The translations under genes were made by a program, and so were the position numbers. The notes under the pieces were generated by a model. The model was not told the origin of the DNA. It ran no database searches and saw only the letters and a program-made list of their open reading frames with translations. A DNA stretch of 64,000 bases from an uncultured Bacteroidales bacterium (GTDB lineage: Bacteria > Bacteroidota > Bacteroidia > Bacteroidales > Paludibacteraceae): NCBI GenBank assembly GCA_900319645.1, contig ONPG01000003.1, positions 1 through 64,000 of the forward strand, written 5' to 3'. This document shows positions 1-8,266 of the stretch, piece by piece (the stretch's first letter is position 1; each line of letters starts with the position of its first letter).

Positions 1-1
1 G

Positions 2-211
2 CGCGATGCTCATCCTGAGGACAAAGGCAATATCCGCGACTACGCAACGATTAATCAACTGATTTGCCTGAGTAATATGGAGAACTTGAACGCAGTCTTC
101 ATCAATGAAGGTCTGCCACAAGGAGAACGCCTCCAGAAACTCAACCAAATAGCTATCCAGCAAATGACTGTGTTGGAGAATGTGGAAAGCAAGCATATAT
201 TAAAAGCATAA
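2..211 (+). CDS. KilA-N domain protein, C-terminal end (partial)
   Basis: An open frame enters from the left edge and stops at TAA 209-211, leaving 69 visible residues. The stretches NIRDYATINQL and GERLQKLNQIAIQQM resemble the tail that I associate with Bacteroidales KilA-N proteins, which are small DNA-binding proteins of phage and mobile-element origin. The KilA-N fold itself would lie upstream, outside the window, so the assignment rests on the tail alone. It fits the accessory content that follows. A strong promoter for the next transcript lies about 90 bp downstream, so this gene is probably the last of its unit. Confidence 0.5.
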   Translation, partial: RDAHPEDKGNIRDYATINQLICLSNMENLNAVFINEGLPQGERLQKLNQIAIQQMTVLENVESKHILKA

Positions 212-302
212 AACAACCCAGGTCTGACCTCACCGACAGCGTAAAAAAGCGGTGACATAAAAGCGAAAGATAATACAAAATTCCATAAAAATGGCACTTT
301 TA

Positions 303-334
303 TTTGCAAGTGTCATTTTTTTTGTGTACCTTTG
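303..334 (+). promoter_or_regulatory. Bacteroidota-type promoter for the structured RNA
   Basis: TTTG at 303-306 and TACCTTTG at 327-334 are separated by 20 bases, matching the sigma-ABfr consensus (TTTG, 19-21 bases, TAnnTTTG). Transcription should start near 341, immediately before the structured RNA candidate. Confidence 0.75.
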
Positions 335-338
335 CAGC

Positions 339-638
339 GCAAAACAAAAGTTTTGCAGTATTTAGCTCACGCCGAGGGTATATGTCTTTCGGGTGGGGGT
401 AAATACAGGATATATTGAAAAAAGGCGTCTTACGCGCTTTGTTTTGGCTAGTAGGAATCTGGTAAATTCATCACCCAAAACATTGCAGCACTAAGATGCC
501 CATTGGTATGTAAATAATGTACGCGCATAGTGCGCGCATTGGTACATACGGCGTGGGCTACGGTGTTGTTGTTTGGGTGAAAAGGCAATACCAGAGCCTC
601 TACTAGCGGAACAGCAAGATTGCAGTCCCGCTTTTTTG
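339..638 (+). ncRNA. Structured non-coding RNA candidate, about 300 nt
   Basis: The segment has its own promoter (303-334) and ends in a hairpin plus T-run (605-637). Nested helices can be read directly: GTAG 451-454 with CTAC 600-603 and TCTGGT 458-463 with ACCAGA 590-595; CACCCAAA 472-479 with TTTGGGTG 572-579; GCCCA 498-502 with TGGGC 554-558; GTATGTA 506-512 with TACATAC 543-549; CGCGCA 522-527 with TGCGCG 531-536. A 5' hairpin GCAAAAC/GTTTTGC (339-356) precedes them. No plus-strand gene fits, and the minus-strand open frame 448-744 is best read as an artefact of conserved RNA sequence. I see no tmRNA, RNase P or SRP signature. The elongated imperfect stem resembles 6S-like RNAs, and the Bacteroidales-1 RNA class is another possibility; both are guesses. 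Confidence 0.65.
605..637 (+). terminator. Rho-independent terminator of the structured RNA
   Basis: AGCGG (605-609) pairs with CCGCT (628-632), with further AC/GT and GC/GC pairs inside, followed by six T. It directly abuts the closing helix of the RNA. Confidence 0.65.
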
Positions 639-640
639 TT

Positions 641-821
641 TGTGTGTATATACCCTTGAGATTATCTCGGTTTAGTACCGATCCGATTCTCTCTCGCTCT
701 CGGTCGGCTTGTGCTCCCCGCACGCCTTCCCTGTTCAAAGACAAAAGTCAATTGTCTTTTCCATATCTCGCCAGTCTGATTTGGATAAGATAGATGTAAA
801 TTAATTAAAATCAATAACATT
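641..821. other. Leader between the RNA and the MBL gene; small hairpins
   Basis: No convincing ORF. Several short stems occur: GAG/CTC around 658-670, CGGT/ACCG around 670-682 and AAAGACAA/TTGTCTTT around 738-760. The last could act as a second terminator. The final 40 bases are AT-rich (ATTAATTAAAATC), typical of sequence just upstream of Bacteroidota start codons. Confidence 0.4.
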
Positions 822-2153
822 ATGGAAATAACACGTATTTTTCATCCTGTAGGACAGGGAGGGTTTTACACGGAATCGTTTGACGACCAACACATGGTTG
901 TTTATGACTGTGGAAGTGAATCAGAGAAAAAATTACAAAATTATTTAAATGATTGTTTTCGGGAAGCGCCCAAACAAACAATAGATGCAGTTTTTCTTTC
1001 TCATTTACATAGTGATCATATCAATGGTTTGCAAGAATTACGAAACCGAACGAATGTTAAGAAGATTTTTTTACCTTTGCTCACATCAAATAAGATTGTG
1101 GAAGCAATTTTATATAATAAGGCAAACTTTTCCTACTATGAGAATAAACGAGCTAATGAAATTATTCAGAGTTTGTTATCCGAGAATACAAGTGATACTC
1201 GATTAATTGAAGTAGAGGAATTTCGAGCGAATACTATATCTGATGGTGATACTTATGACATTGATAATAAAAATATGTCGATACGAAGGATTGCTAGTGG
1301 TACAAGGATTACACTGGAATTACCTCCCGTTTTGACTTCAAATAACACTTACCTAAAATGGGTGTACATTCCATTCAATATTGAGTTGCCAGAACCTCGT
1401 GTTAATAGGAGTTATGTTGACAAGATAACAAATGAAACAGTTAGAGAAGAAGTTCTTTCAATAGCGACAAACATTATGCGAATTTATGAAACTTATCATA
1501 ATCAGAGAGATATTTTAACGAAGCAACTTATCAAACTCATAAATTCGAAAGATTATGATGACTACTTACCAATAGATAGAGAATACATAGACGAATTTTA
1601 TAAGTCCAAAAGAGACGGTGTATACTTATTTAAAAAAGTTTATTCTGCATTATTTAGCAATATTATTGATAATTCACAGTCAATGCCTGTTTTTTCAGGT
1701 TTACTTAAGGAAAATTTATGTTCATTAGAAATGCAAATTAAAAGTAATATTTTATGTACATATTGCAGCCATTGCCATGACTATTTTAGTATACATCATT
1801 GTATGGTACACAGCTACTTATGTGAAGATAAAATTCCATGCAATTTTTTATACACGGGTGATTATGAGGCACAGAATATAAATTTTTTCAAATGTTTGAA
1901 AGATTTCTACGAAAATTATCGTGTTTGGGATACGCTATGTGGACTTCAAATCCCTCATCATGGTTCACGGAAAAACTACAATACAGGATTATATCAAGAT
2001 AAATGTTTTGCGATAGCGTCTGTCGGAGTTAATAATAGACATAAGCATCCCAATATAGACGCCCTTATTAATATCACGAATCAGGGATGTTGTCCAAATG
2101 TAGTAACAGAGGATATAAATACATTGAAATATCAACACTTTAACATAAAATAA
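822..2153 (+). CDS. Metallo-beta-lactamase-fold hydrolase (ComEC/Rec2-like MBL)
   Basis: The 443-residue protein has the HLHSDH metal-binding motif at residues 61-66, a TGD motif near 345-347 and a PHHGS motif at 378-382, the set seen in stand-alone ComEC-type MBL hydrolases. The middle (residues 312-340) is unusually rich in Cys and His (CTYCSHCHDYF and HHCMVHSYLC), which suggests an inserted zinc site. No signal peptide, so probably cytoplasmic. The gene is clearly more AT-rich than its right-hand neighbours, suggesting transfer. Its stop is one base from the ATG of the surface-protein gene, so the two may be translationally coupled. The substrate is unknown; a phosphodiesterase or nuclease role is only a family-level guess. 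Confidence 0.7.
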   Translation: MEITRIFHPVGQGGFYTESFDDQHMVVYDCGSESEKKLQNYLNDCFREAPKQTIDAVFLSHLHSDHINGLQELRNRTNVKKIFLPLLTSNKIVEAILYNKANFSYYENKRANEIIQSLLSENTSDTRLIEVEEFRANTISDGDTYDIDNKNMSIRRIASGTRITLELPPVLTSNNTYLKWVYIPFNIELPEPRVNRSYVDKITNETVREEVLSIATNIMRIYETYHNQRDILTKQLIKLINSKDYDDYLPIDREYIDEFYKSKRDGVYLFKKVYSALFSNIIDNSQSMPVFSGLLKENLCSLEMQIKSNILCTYCSHCHDYFSIHHCMVHSYLCEDKIPCNFLYTGDYEAQNINFFKCLKDFYENYRVWDTLCGLQIPHHGSRKNYNTGLYQDKCFAIASVGVNNRHKHPNIDALINITNQGCCPNVVTEDINTLKYQHFNIK

Positions 2154-2154
2154 T

Positions 2155-5100
2155 ATGAAACACAAATTTCTTTCTTTGTTCATTGCCACAGTGGCGATGA
2201 CAATTCTTAACTCTCCAACGTTTGCATCTGTTACAATTAACGGAATTGCTTACGAGTTGTATGCACCAACAGCAACTGTAGTTCGCGGAGGCAATTATAC
2301 TGGAACTATTGTTATCCCATCCTCTGTGGAATACAATTCAGCGACCTATAGCGTCACCAGCATTGGATATTCTGCTTTCTATGGTTGCAGCGGTTTGACC
2401 TCTGTGACGATTCCCAATAGCGTCACCAGCATTGATAATTATGCTTTCGAACGTTGCAGTGGTTTAACCTCTATAGAGATTCCCAATAGCGTCACCAGCA
2501 TAGGAGATAGAGCTTTCTATCTGTGCAGCGGTTTGACCTCTCCGGTTTATAATGCTCATGTATTTGCCTATCTTCCCACCTCATATTCCGGTGCATATAC
2601 CATCCCCGATGGCATAGAGTCCATCGCAGGTGGTGCTTTCTATGAATGCACCGGTTTGACCTCTGTGACGATTCCCAATAGCGTCACCAGCATTGGAAGT
2701 GGTGCTTTCCGTGGTTGCAACGGTTTGACCTCTCCTGTTTATAATGCACATGTATTTGCCTATCTTCCTACCTCATATTCCGGTGTATATACCATCCCTG
2801 ATGGCATAGAATCAATCGCAGGTGATGCTTTCAGTAGTTGCACCAGTTTGACCTCTGTAACGATTCCGGGTAGCGTCACAAGCATTGGAGATTATGCTTT
2901 CCTCAGCAGCGGTTTGACCTCGCCAGTTTATAATACACATGTATTTGCGTTTATGCCAACCTCTTATTCAGGAGCATATACTATACCCGATGGCATAGAA
3001 TCTATTGCAGGTGGTGCTTTCTCTTATTGCCGCGCTTTGACCTCTGTGACGATTCCCAATAGCGTCACCAGCATTGGAGAGGATGCTTTCTATGGTTGCA
3101 GCGGTTTGACCTCTATTGAAATTCCCAATAGTGTCACTAACATTGGAGGTAGTGCTTTCCGTAATTGCACCGGTTTGACCTCTATTGACATTCCCAATAG
3201 TGTCACTAACATTGGAGGTAGTGCTTTCCGTAATTGCACCGGTTTGACCTCTATTGAGATTCCTAATAGCGTCACCGGCATTGGAGATGGGGCTTTCTAT
3301 GGTTGCAGCGGTTTGACCTCTGTGACAATCGAAGCAGAAATACCGCCAACATTAGGTAGTGGGACTCATTTCTGGCGTACAAATGATTGTCCAATCTACG
3401 TTCCTTGCGGCACATTATATGCATATAAAACTGCGTGGTCAAATTATGCTTCACGAATACAATACGGGCCATTGGAATATCATATAACAGGAAATGTAAA
3501 TATTGAAGGTTCGGGCAACGTTCAACTTCCACAAAATAAGTGTGAAGATGTATCCGCTGCTCCTAATTATGGATACCATTTTGTTCGATGGAACGACGGT
3601 AATACAGATAACCCGCGTACTATTGTTCTGGCAAGCGATACCACCTTTACTGCTGAGTTTGCGAAAAATACATATACTATTTCAACCACCTCTGCAAATC
3701 CCGAATGGGGAACAACGGCTGGCGATACAACGGCTCTATATTTGGATGAGGTGGCAATCTCTGCTACTGCCAATTACGGCTATCACTTCTTACGCTGGAA
3801 TGATTACAACACTTCTAATCCCCGCACAATTTCTGTGACCGAAGACAAGACTTATACTGCTACTTTTGCAAAGAATGTATATTCCATCACCAAGAATGCG
3901 GAGCATGGTACAATCTCCGGCAATAGTTCTGCGGAATACCTGGACGAAGTAACACTTTCTGTTTCATCCGACTACGGCTATCATTTCGCTCAATGGAGTG
4001 ATGGTAATACCGATAACCCGCGTACGATTATCCTGGCTAGCGATACCACTTTTACAGCCGAGTTTGCAAAGAATAGTTATACCATTTCTACCACCTCCGC
4101 TAATCCTGAATGGGGCACAACGGCTGGCGATACTGCGGCGTTGTATCTGGATGAGGTGGAGATTTCCGCTATTCCGAATTATGGTTACCATTTCGTACGT
4201 TGGAATGATTACAACACTTCTAATCCTCGCATGGTTACAGTAACCGAAGACATGACATATACGGCTACATTTTCTAAGGATATATTTTCGATAACTAAGA
4301 ATGCCGAGCATGGTTCTATTTCCGGCAATAGTTCTGCGGAATACTTGGACGAAGTAACACTTTCTGTTTCATCCGACTACGGCTACTATTTCGCTCAGTG
4401 GGCAGACGGCAATACCGACAATCCGCGTACGTTCGTGGTTACACAGGATACCACGATGGAAGCCATCTTTGATTATCTGTTAACAGGCAAATGCGGTAAA
4501 GATAACGCACTCACGTGGACGCTGGATTCAACTACTTTGGCTCTCACTATTTCTGGAAACGGAGCTTTGACGGAGAACTATACGTATGGCAATTATATAG
4601 AGTCACTTACTATAGGCGATGAGATTTCTCCTATCGGACAAGGTGCCTTTCAGTCCTTCTCTCAATTGAAAGAAGTAACACTGGGCACTTCTTTAAAGGT
4701 ATTGGAAGAAAACGCTTTCGCCAATTGTAGATCCATTGAAACCATCACTTGTTATAGCCAGCGTCCGCCGACGGTCAATCAAAATGCATTATACGGTTTG
4801 GGCTACAGTACTGTCGTCTATGTGCCGGCTGCCTATTTAAACAACTATCTCATGCACGATGCTTGGGGGTTGTACGATGTAAGACCAATGGGTGTTGCGC
4901 TTTATCTGTCTGCCAATAATGCCCAGTACGGCGTAGTTGAGGGAGCGGGAACATATGCATCCGGCAGTAACGTGGCTTTCTCCGCCACACCTGATTATGG
5001 ATATCATTTTGCACAATGGTCAGATGGAAATATGGACAATCCGCGCACAATTGTCTTGACGCAAGATACCACTTTCGTGGCTGAGTTTGCTCCTAACAAA

Positions 5101-6351
5101 TATAGCGTGAATGTGTCCTGCGATCCGTCTTTGGGTAGTATAGTCGGTAAAAATGGCGAGTACGACTATTTGAGCCGGATCTCGTATGAGGCAGTAGCTC
5201 ACTACGGATATCAGTTCGCCAAGTGGAGCGACGGGAACACTCAGAATCCGCGTACTGTCATTGTGCAACGCGATACCACTCTGGTGGCTGAATTTGCAAA
5301 GAGGTCATTCACCCTAACGACTCAATCTGCTAATCCGGAGCAGGGAATTGCACTTGGCGGAAAATCCGCATTGTATTTGGAGGAAGTGGAAATATCCGCT
5401 ACGCCTAATGATGGTTATACTTTTGTACAATGGAGCGACGGAGATGCGAAAAACCCGCGTATAGTTGTGCTGACGCAAGATACAACCTTCGTGGCTGAGT
5501 TTGCTGTTGCCAAGAGCGGATTATGCGGAGCAAATAATAGCCTGACGTGGTCTTATACGGATGATCGAACACTGACTATCAGCGGCTCCGGCGCTTTGAC
5601 GGAAAATTACACGTTTGGTGTAGAAGCGCCAACGCAAATGAAGACACTGATTATCGGCAACGAGGTTACCGCCATCGGCGAACGGGCTTTCTATGGCAAA
5701 TCGAATATCAATCACTTAGTGCTGGGTGCTCAATTGGCAACTATCGGCGATTATGCGTTTGCAGAGTGCAGGAACTTCGACGATATCACTTGCTATGCCA
5801 CCACCGTTCCTGCTATCAATGAGACTACGTTTGCCAATGTCGGCAATAAGCAGTACATCTATCTCTATGTGCCGGCGGAAAGAGAGCGTGCCTATAAACG
5901 TGACATATATTGGGGTGAGTTTGACGTGCAGATCCAGGAAGCGGAGAAGACTACCGTCACCGAGGACGAAGTAACCGTGGCTCCTGCCGACAATTCCGCG
6001 GTGCTCACCTGGCCGACGAACGAAAATGCCGCCTCTTATACCATCGAAATCACCAAAGATGGCGAAGTGTTCTGCCGTCTGGTGTTCAATGCAAACGGTC
6101 AGTTGACGGGTATTGCTTTTGCTCCAAGCCCCAACGGCACACCGCGTCATGCCCCCACCGCACTTATGACCGCTAATGGATTGCAGTTCACTGTCACCGG
6201 ACTGAATAGTGGCACCAACTATGGTTATAGCGTGCTACCGGCGAAGTGCCCACAAGCGTGGATCAAGTACCAAGTGACCAAGTACAATGTACAAAAATCC
6301 TCCGCAACGGCCAAATCCTCATCCTCCGCAGCGACAAGACCTATACCGTAA
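2155..6351 (+). CDS. BspA-type LRR / InlB-repeat surface protein with frameshifted C-terminal tag
   Basis: Signal peptide in residues 1-24 (ending TFAS). Residues about 62-395 hold 23-residue BspA-type leucine-rich repeats (CSGLTSVTIPNSVTSIG); 445-772 and 915-1115 hold InlB/Listeria-Bacteroides repeats with GYHF.RW.DGNT.NPR cores; two blocks of about 140 residues starting CGKDNALTW (775) and CGANNSLTW (1120) carry further LRR-like units; a fibronectin-like stretch follows (about 1272-1368). BspA and InlB-like proteins act in adhesion. The reading frame ends SSSAATRPIP, but the next frame at 6297-6371 encodes ILRNGQILILRSDK, then TYTVTGQEVK and a stop, the tag found on five other proteins here. 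A one-base loss in the A-run 6293-6297 would explain this. It follows the MBL gene by one base. Confidence 0.85.
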   Translation: MKHKFLSLFIATVAMTILNSPTFASVTINGIAYELYAPTATVVRGGNYTGTIVIPSSVEYNSATYSVTSIGYSAFYGCSGLTSVTIPNSVTSIDNYAFERCSGLTSIEIPNSVTSIGDRAFYLCSGLTSPVYNAHVFAYLPTSYSGAYTIPDGIESIAGGAFYECTGLTSVTIPNSVTSIGSGAFRGCNGLTSPVYNAHVFAYLPTSYSGVYTIPDGIESIAGDAFSSCTSLTSVTIPGSVTSIGDYAFLSSGLTSPVYNTHVFAFMPTSYSGAYTIPDGIESIAGGAFSYCRALTSVTIPNSVTSIGEDAFYGCSGLTSIEIPNSVTNIGGSAFRNCTGLTSIDIPNSVTNIGGSAFRNCTGLTSIEIPNSVTGIGDGAFYGCSGLTSVTIEAEIPPTLGSGTHFWRTNDCPIYVPCGTLYAYKTAWSNYASRIQYGPLEYHITGNVNIEGSGNVQLPQNKCEDVSAAPNYGYHFVRWNDGNTDNPRTIVLASDTTFTAEFAKNTYTISTTSANPEWGTTAGDTTALYLDEVAISATANYGYHFLRWNDYNTSNPRTISVTEDKTYTATFAKNVYSITKNAEHGTISGNSSAEYLDEVTLSVSSDYGYHFAQWSDGNTDNPRTIILASDTTFTAEFAKNSYTISTTSANPEWGTTAGDTAALYLDEVEISAIPNYGYHFVRWNDYNTSNPRMVTVTEDMTYTATFSKDIFSITKNAEHGSISGNSSAEYLDEVTLSVSSDYGYYFAQWADGNTDNPRTFVVTQDTTMEAIFDYLLTGKCGKDNALTWTLDSTTLALTISGNGALTENYTYGNYIESLTIGDEISPIGQGAFQSFSQLKEVTLGTSLKVLEENAFANCRSIETITCYSQRPPTVNQNALYGLGYSTVVYVPAAYLNNYLMHDAWGLYDVRPMGVALYLSANNAQYGVVEGAGTYASGSNVAFSATPDYGYHFAQWSDGNMDNPRTIVLTQDTTFVAEFAPNKYSVNVSCDPSLGSIVGKNGEYDYLSRISYEAVAHYGYQFAKWSDGNTQNPRTVIVQRDTTLVAEFAKRSFTLTTQSANPEQGIALGGKSALYLEEVEISATPNDGYTFVQWSDGDAKNPRIVVLTQDTTFVAEFAVAKSGLCGANNSLTWSYTDDRTLTISGSGALTENYTFGVEAPTQMKTLIIGNEVTAIGERAFYGKSNINHLVLGAQLATIGDYAFAECRNFDDITCYATTVPAINETTFANVGNKQYIYLYVPAERERAYKRDIYWGEFDVQIQEAEKTTVTEDEVTVAPADNSAVLTWPTNENAASYTIEITKDGEVFCRLVFNANGQLTGIAFAPSPNGTPRHAPTALMTANGLQFTVTGLNSGTNYGYSVLPAKCPQAWIKYQVTKYNVQKSSATAKSSSSAATRPIP

Positions 6352-6371
6352 CTGGTCAGGAAGTCAAATAA
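6297..6371 (+). pseudogene. Out-of-frame C-terminal sorting tag of the upstream surface protein
   Basis: In the frame starting at 6297 the DNA reads ILRNGQILILRSDK followed by TYTVTGQEVK and TAA (6369-6371). This matches the C-terminal tags of the proteins ending at 55225, 57004 and 19392. The main frame is +1 relative to it, and an A5 run sits exactly at the junction. It is therefore the displaced end of the 2155 gene, lost by an indel, a sequencing error or homopolymer phase variation. Confidence 0.75.
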
Positions 6372-6398
6372 AGTGACCAAGTACCAAGCTAAGTACCA

Positions 6399-6429
6399 AG
6401 CACTCGCAATGCAACGCGAGTGCTTTTTT
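6399..6429 (+). terminator. Terminator of the LRR/InlB gene
   Basis: AGCACTCGC (6399-6407) and GCGAGTGCT (6416-6424) form a perfect 9-bp stem followed by six T. Confidence 0.85.
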
Positions 6430-6587
6430 GTGTCCCTCGTCCCGCGGGCATACTCGGGCGGCGTTGGCGTTGGATTTCAATCTTAAATCTTAAATCTTCG
6501 ACCTATAAAGATGCTTTTTCTTTTGCTCCCAAATATCCCAAAAGGATCCCGCAATTTATTTTCAGGTTGACCGGACTTTCTCATATC

Positions 6588-6615
6588 AAAAAAAGTGCCC
6601 CGGGAGCACTTTTTT
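6588..6615. terminator. Bidirectional terminator between convergent genes
   Basis: AAAAAAGTGC (to 6598) and GCACTTTTTT (6606-6615) flank a CCCGGGA loop. The A- and T-runs on either side would allow use on both strands, including for the minus-strand MFS gene ending at 6699. Confidence 0.75.
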
Positions 6616-6698
6616 AATCTATTAGGACTAATCGGGGATGGGCAGGAAGTCAAGTAAAGTGACCAAGGGACTAAGTACCCAGTACCCAATTTGCCCAA

Positions 6699-8084
6699 TC
6701 AGTCTTTCTTCACTTTGTTCGGGAGCTCGAGGCCGTAGCCTTTGCGGCGGTCTTCCACTTTGAGCGCGAGGCTCAGGAAGAAAGCAAGGACTCCGAAGGA
6801 GGCGAAGACAATCATCGGGACGAGGTAGCCGTTGGTAGCGACACGCAGTTTGCCGATCAGCAGCGGCACGAGACACAGCCCTACGTTCTGCACCCAGAAA
6901 ATGAGGCAATAGGCAGAACCCAGCACTTTCTCGTCGATGATCTTCGGTACGGACGGCCACATCGATGCCGGCACGAGCGAGAAGCTGACACCAAGCACGA
7001 GGATCGTGACAAAAGCAAGCGTCTTAGACGGATAAGCCGGGAGGACAAATGCAAAGACACAATGGCAGATAATCATGATAACAGCACCGAGCAGCATCAT
7101 CGATGCTCCTTTGCCCTTGTTGTCGATATAGGCGCCGAGGAAAGGTGTCAATACCATAGCGAGAATCGGGAACCATTTGAAGAGTCCAGCCGCCTCAGCG
7201 TTAGAGATCGCCAAGGTCTCCTCGAGGTAGTTGGTTGCAAAACGCTGGAAGGGGAAGATAGCCGAATAATAGAGCACGCAGAGGAGCGCTATGATCCAGA
7301 ACATCTTGGAAGAGAAGATCTGCTTGAGGTCGGAAACGTGGAACTCATCTTCGGGGTCGTGCACGGCCGTCATTTCACCGGTAGCGATGAGTTGTGCGTC
7401 GAAGCGCGAATCCATGATCGTGAAGACCGTGAAATTGAGCAGACCGATCACGAGCAGGAGTGCCGCAAAAATGAGCGGAGCGGAAACGGAATTGACGCCG
7501 TTGACCGCAAAATCCTCGCTGATAAGCGGTGAGAGCCACATTGCAGCGAAGACGCCGAGACGGGCGATTGCCATCTCGAGACCCATCGCAAGGGCCATCT
7601 CTTTGCCTTTGAACCACTTGGCAAGGATCTTGCTGACAGTGGTACCCGCCATCTCGCAGCCGCAGCCGAAGATCATAAAACCGAACATCGCCATCTTGGC
7701 GGAAGCGGGCATTGTTGTCCACCAGGAGTTGAGCCACTCGGCGCAAGCCGTAGTCTGGAACCAGGAGGAGATACCAATTACCTTGATACCGGCTCCGATC
7801 ACCATCAAACTTGCGGAGAGCAGTCCGGTGAAACGGACACCCATCTTATCCAGGATAATACCCGCGATAATAAGGAATCCGAACACATTAAGGAGGTATT
7901 CACCCGCGGCGTAAGTGCCGAACACGCCCTGATCCCAGCCCAGCGAGTCGTTGAGCAGAGAAGCCAAAGGCGAGAGAATGTCCACAAACATGTAGGCGAA
8001 GAACATCATCGACGCCACGAGGACAAGTACCGTCCAACGCGCAGCCGCGTTGTCACGAAGGGTCCTTTGAAGTTTTTCTACCAT
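6699..8084 (-). CDS. MFS transporter, substrate unknown
   Basis: A 461-residue integral membrane protein with about twelve hydrophobic segments (the first near residues 17-36, VLVLVASMMFFAYMFVD), the length of a complete MFS permease. The loop after the second segment contains GIILDKMGVRFTG, a version of the conserved MFS loop motif. The final cytoplasmic tail is basic and acidic (EDRRKGYGLELPNKVKKD). I cannot deduce the substrate. It is the last gene of the bamA-side minus-strand cluster, 182 bp after ompH, and no sugar genes adjoin it. Confidence 0.85.
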   Translation of the reverse strand: MVEKLQRTLRDNAAARWTVLVLVASMMFFAYMFVDILSPLASLLNDSLGWDQGVFGTYAAGEYLLNVFGFLIIAGIILDKMGVRFTGLLSASLMVIGAGIKVIGISSWFQTTACAEWLNSWWTTMPASAKMAMFGFMIFGCGCEMAGTTVSKILAKWFKGKEMALAMGLEMAIARLGVFAAMWLSPLISEDFAVNGVNSVSAPLIFAALLLVIGLLNFTVFTIMDSRFDAQLIATGEMTAVHDPEDEFHVSDLKQIFSSKMFWIIALLCVLYYSAIFPFQRFATNYLEETLAISNAEAAGLFKWFPILAMVLTPFLGAYIDNKGKGASMMLLGAVIMIICHCVFAFVLPAYPSKTLAFVTILVLGVSFSLVPASMWPSVPKIIDEKVLGSAYCLIFWVQNVGLCLVPLLIGKLRVATNGYLVPMIVFASFGVLAFFLSLALKVEDRRKGYGLELPNKVKKD

Positions 8085-8160
8085 AAAATAATTGACGATT
8101 TAACGATTTACGATGTACGATTGATTGACGAATTGGTCAATTGACGATTTGACCACTTGT
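8085..8160. repeat. Short-word repeat ACGATT/TTGACGA upstream of the MFS gene
   Basis: The words ATTGACG, ATTTAACG, ATTTACG and ATTGATTGACG recur about eight times in 70 bp, mostly outside coding sequence but overlapping the end of the small ORF at 8108-8233. Confidence 0.6.
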
Positions 8161-8233
8161 TTTTCTTTTTAAGCCACTCTGCCTTTTTCTTTTCGTATTC
8201 GGCATAGTGGGATTCCAAATAGCCGTCAGCCAT
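8108..8233 (-). CDS. Small 41-residue protein (MADGYLE type)
   Basis: The minus strand reads ATG at 8233-8231 and TAA at 8110-8108. The product begins MADGYLESHYAEYEKKKAEW, a charged helix, and ends with Asn/Ser/Thr-rich sequence (NRQLTNSSINRTS) encoded by the short-word repeat. Small Bacteroidales proteins beginning MADxYLE are familiar to me but have no known function. It sits between ompH and the MFS gene in the same orientation. The charged N-terminus with regular Lys/Glu spacing supports coding; the repeat-encoded tail suggests that the natural stop has moved. Confidence 0.45.
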   Translation of the reverse strand: MADGYLESHYAEYEKKKAEWLKKKNKWSNRQLTNSSINRTS

Positions 8234-8266
8234 GAGATTTTCCTATTTTCTCATTTACTGATTTTC

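Larger units (their letters stand above)
6372..6698. other. Convergent intergenic region with word repeats and two terminators
   Basis: No gene seen. It holds the terminator at 6399, a threefold AATCTTA/AAATCTT repeat near 6478-6498, a bidirectional hairpin at 6588-6615, and at about 6650-6670 a near copy of the preceding gene's 3' end (GGAAGTCAAGTAAAGTGACC), followed by more AAGTACC words. Confidence 0.6.

Noticed and set aside
448..744. 98-residue minus-strand frame over the structured RNA
   Set aside because: Its sequence coincides with the helices of the RNA, and the plus strand carries the promoter and terminator.
2341..3340. CRISPR-like regular repeats
   Set aside because: The 69-bp periodicity encodes 23-residue LRR units in frame without unique spacers.
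6280..6300. Programmed -1 ribosomal frameshift at the A-run
   Set aside because: A5 alone is not a standard X-XXY-YYZ site and no downstream stem is obvious; an indel is simpler.
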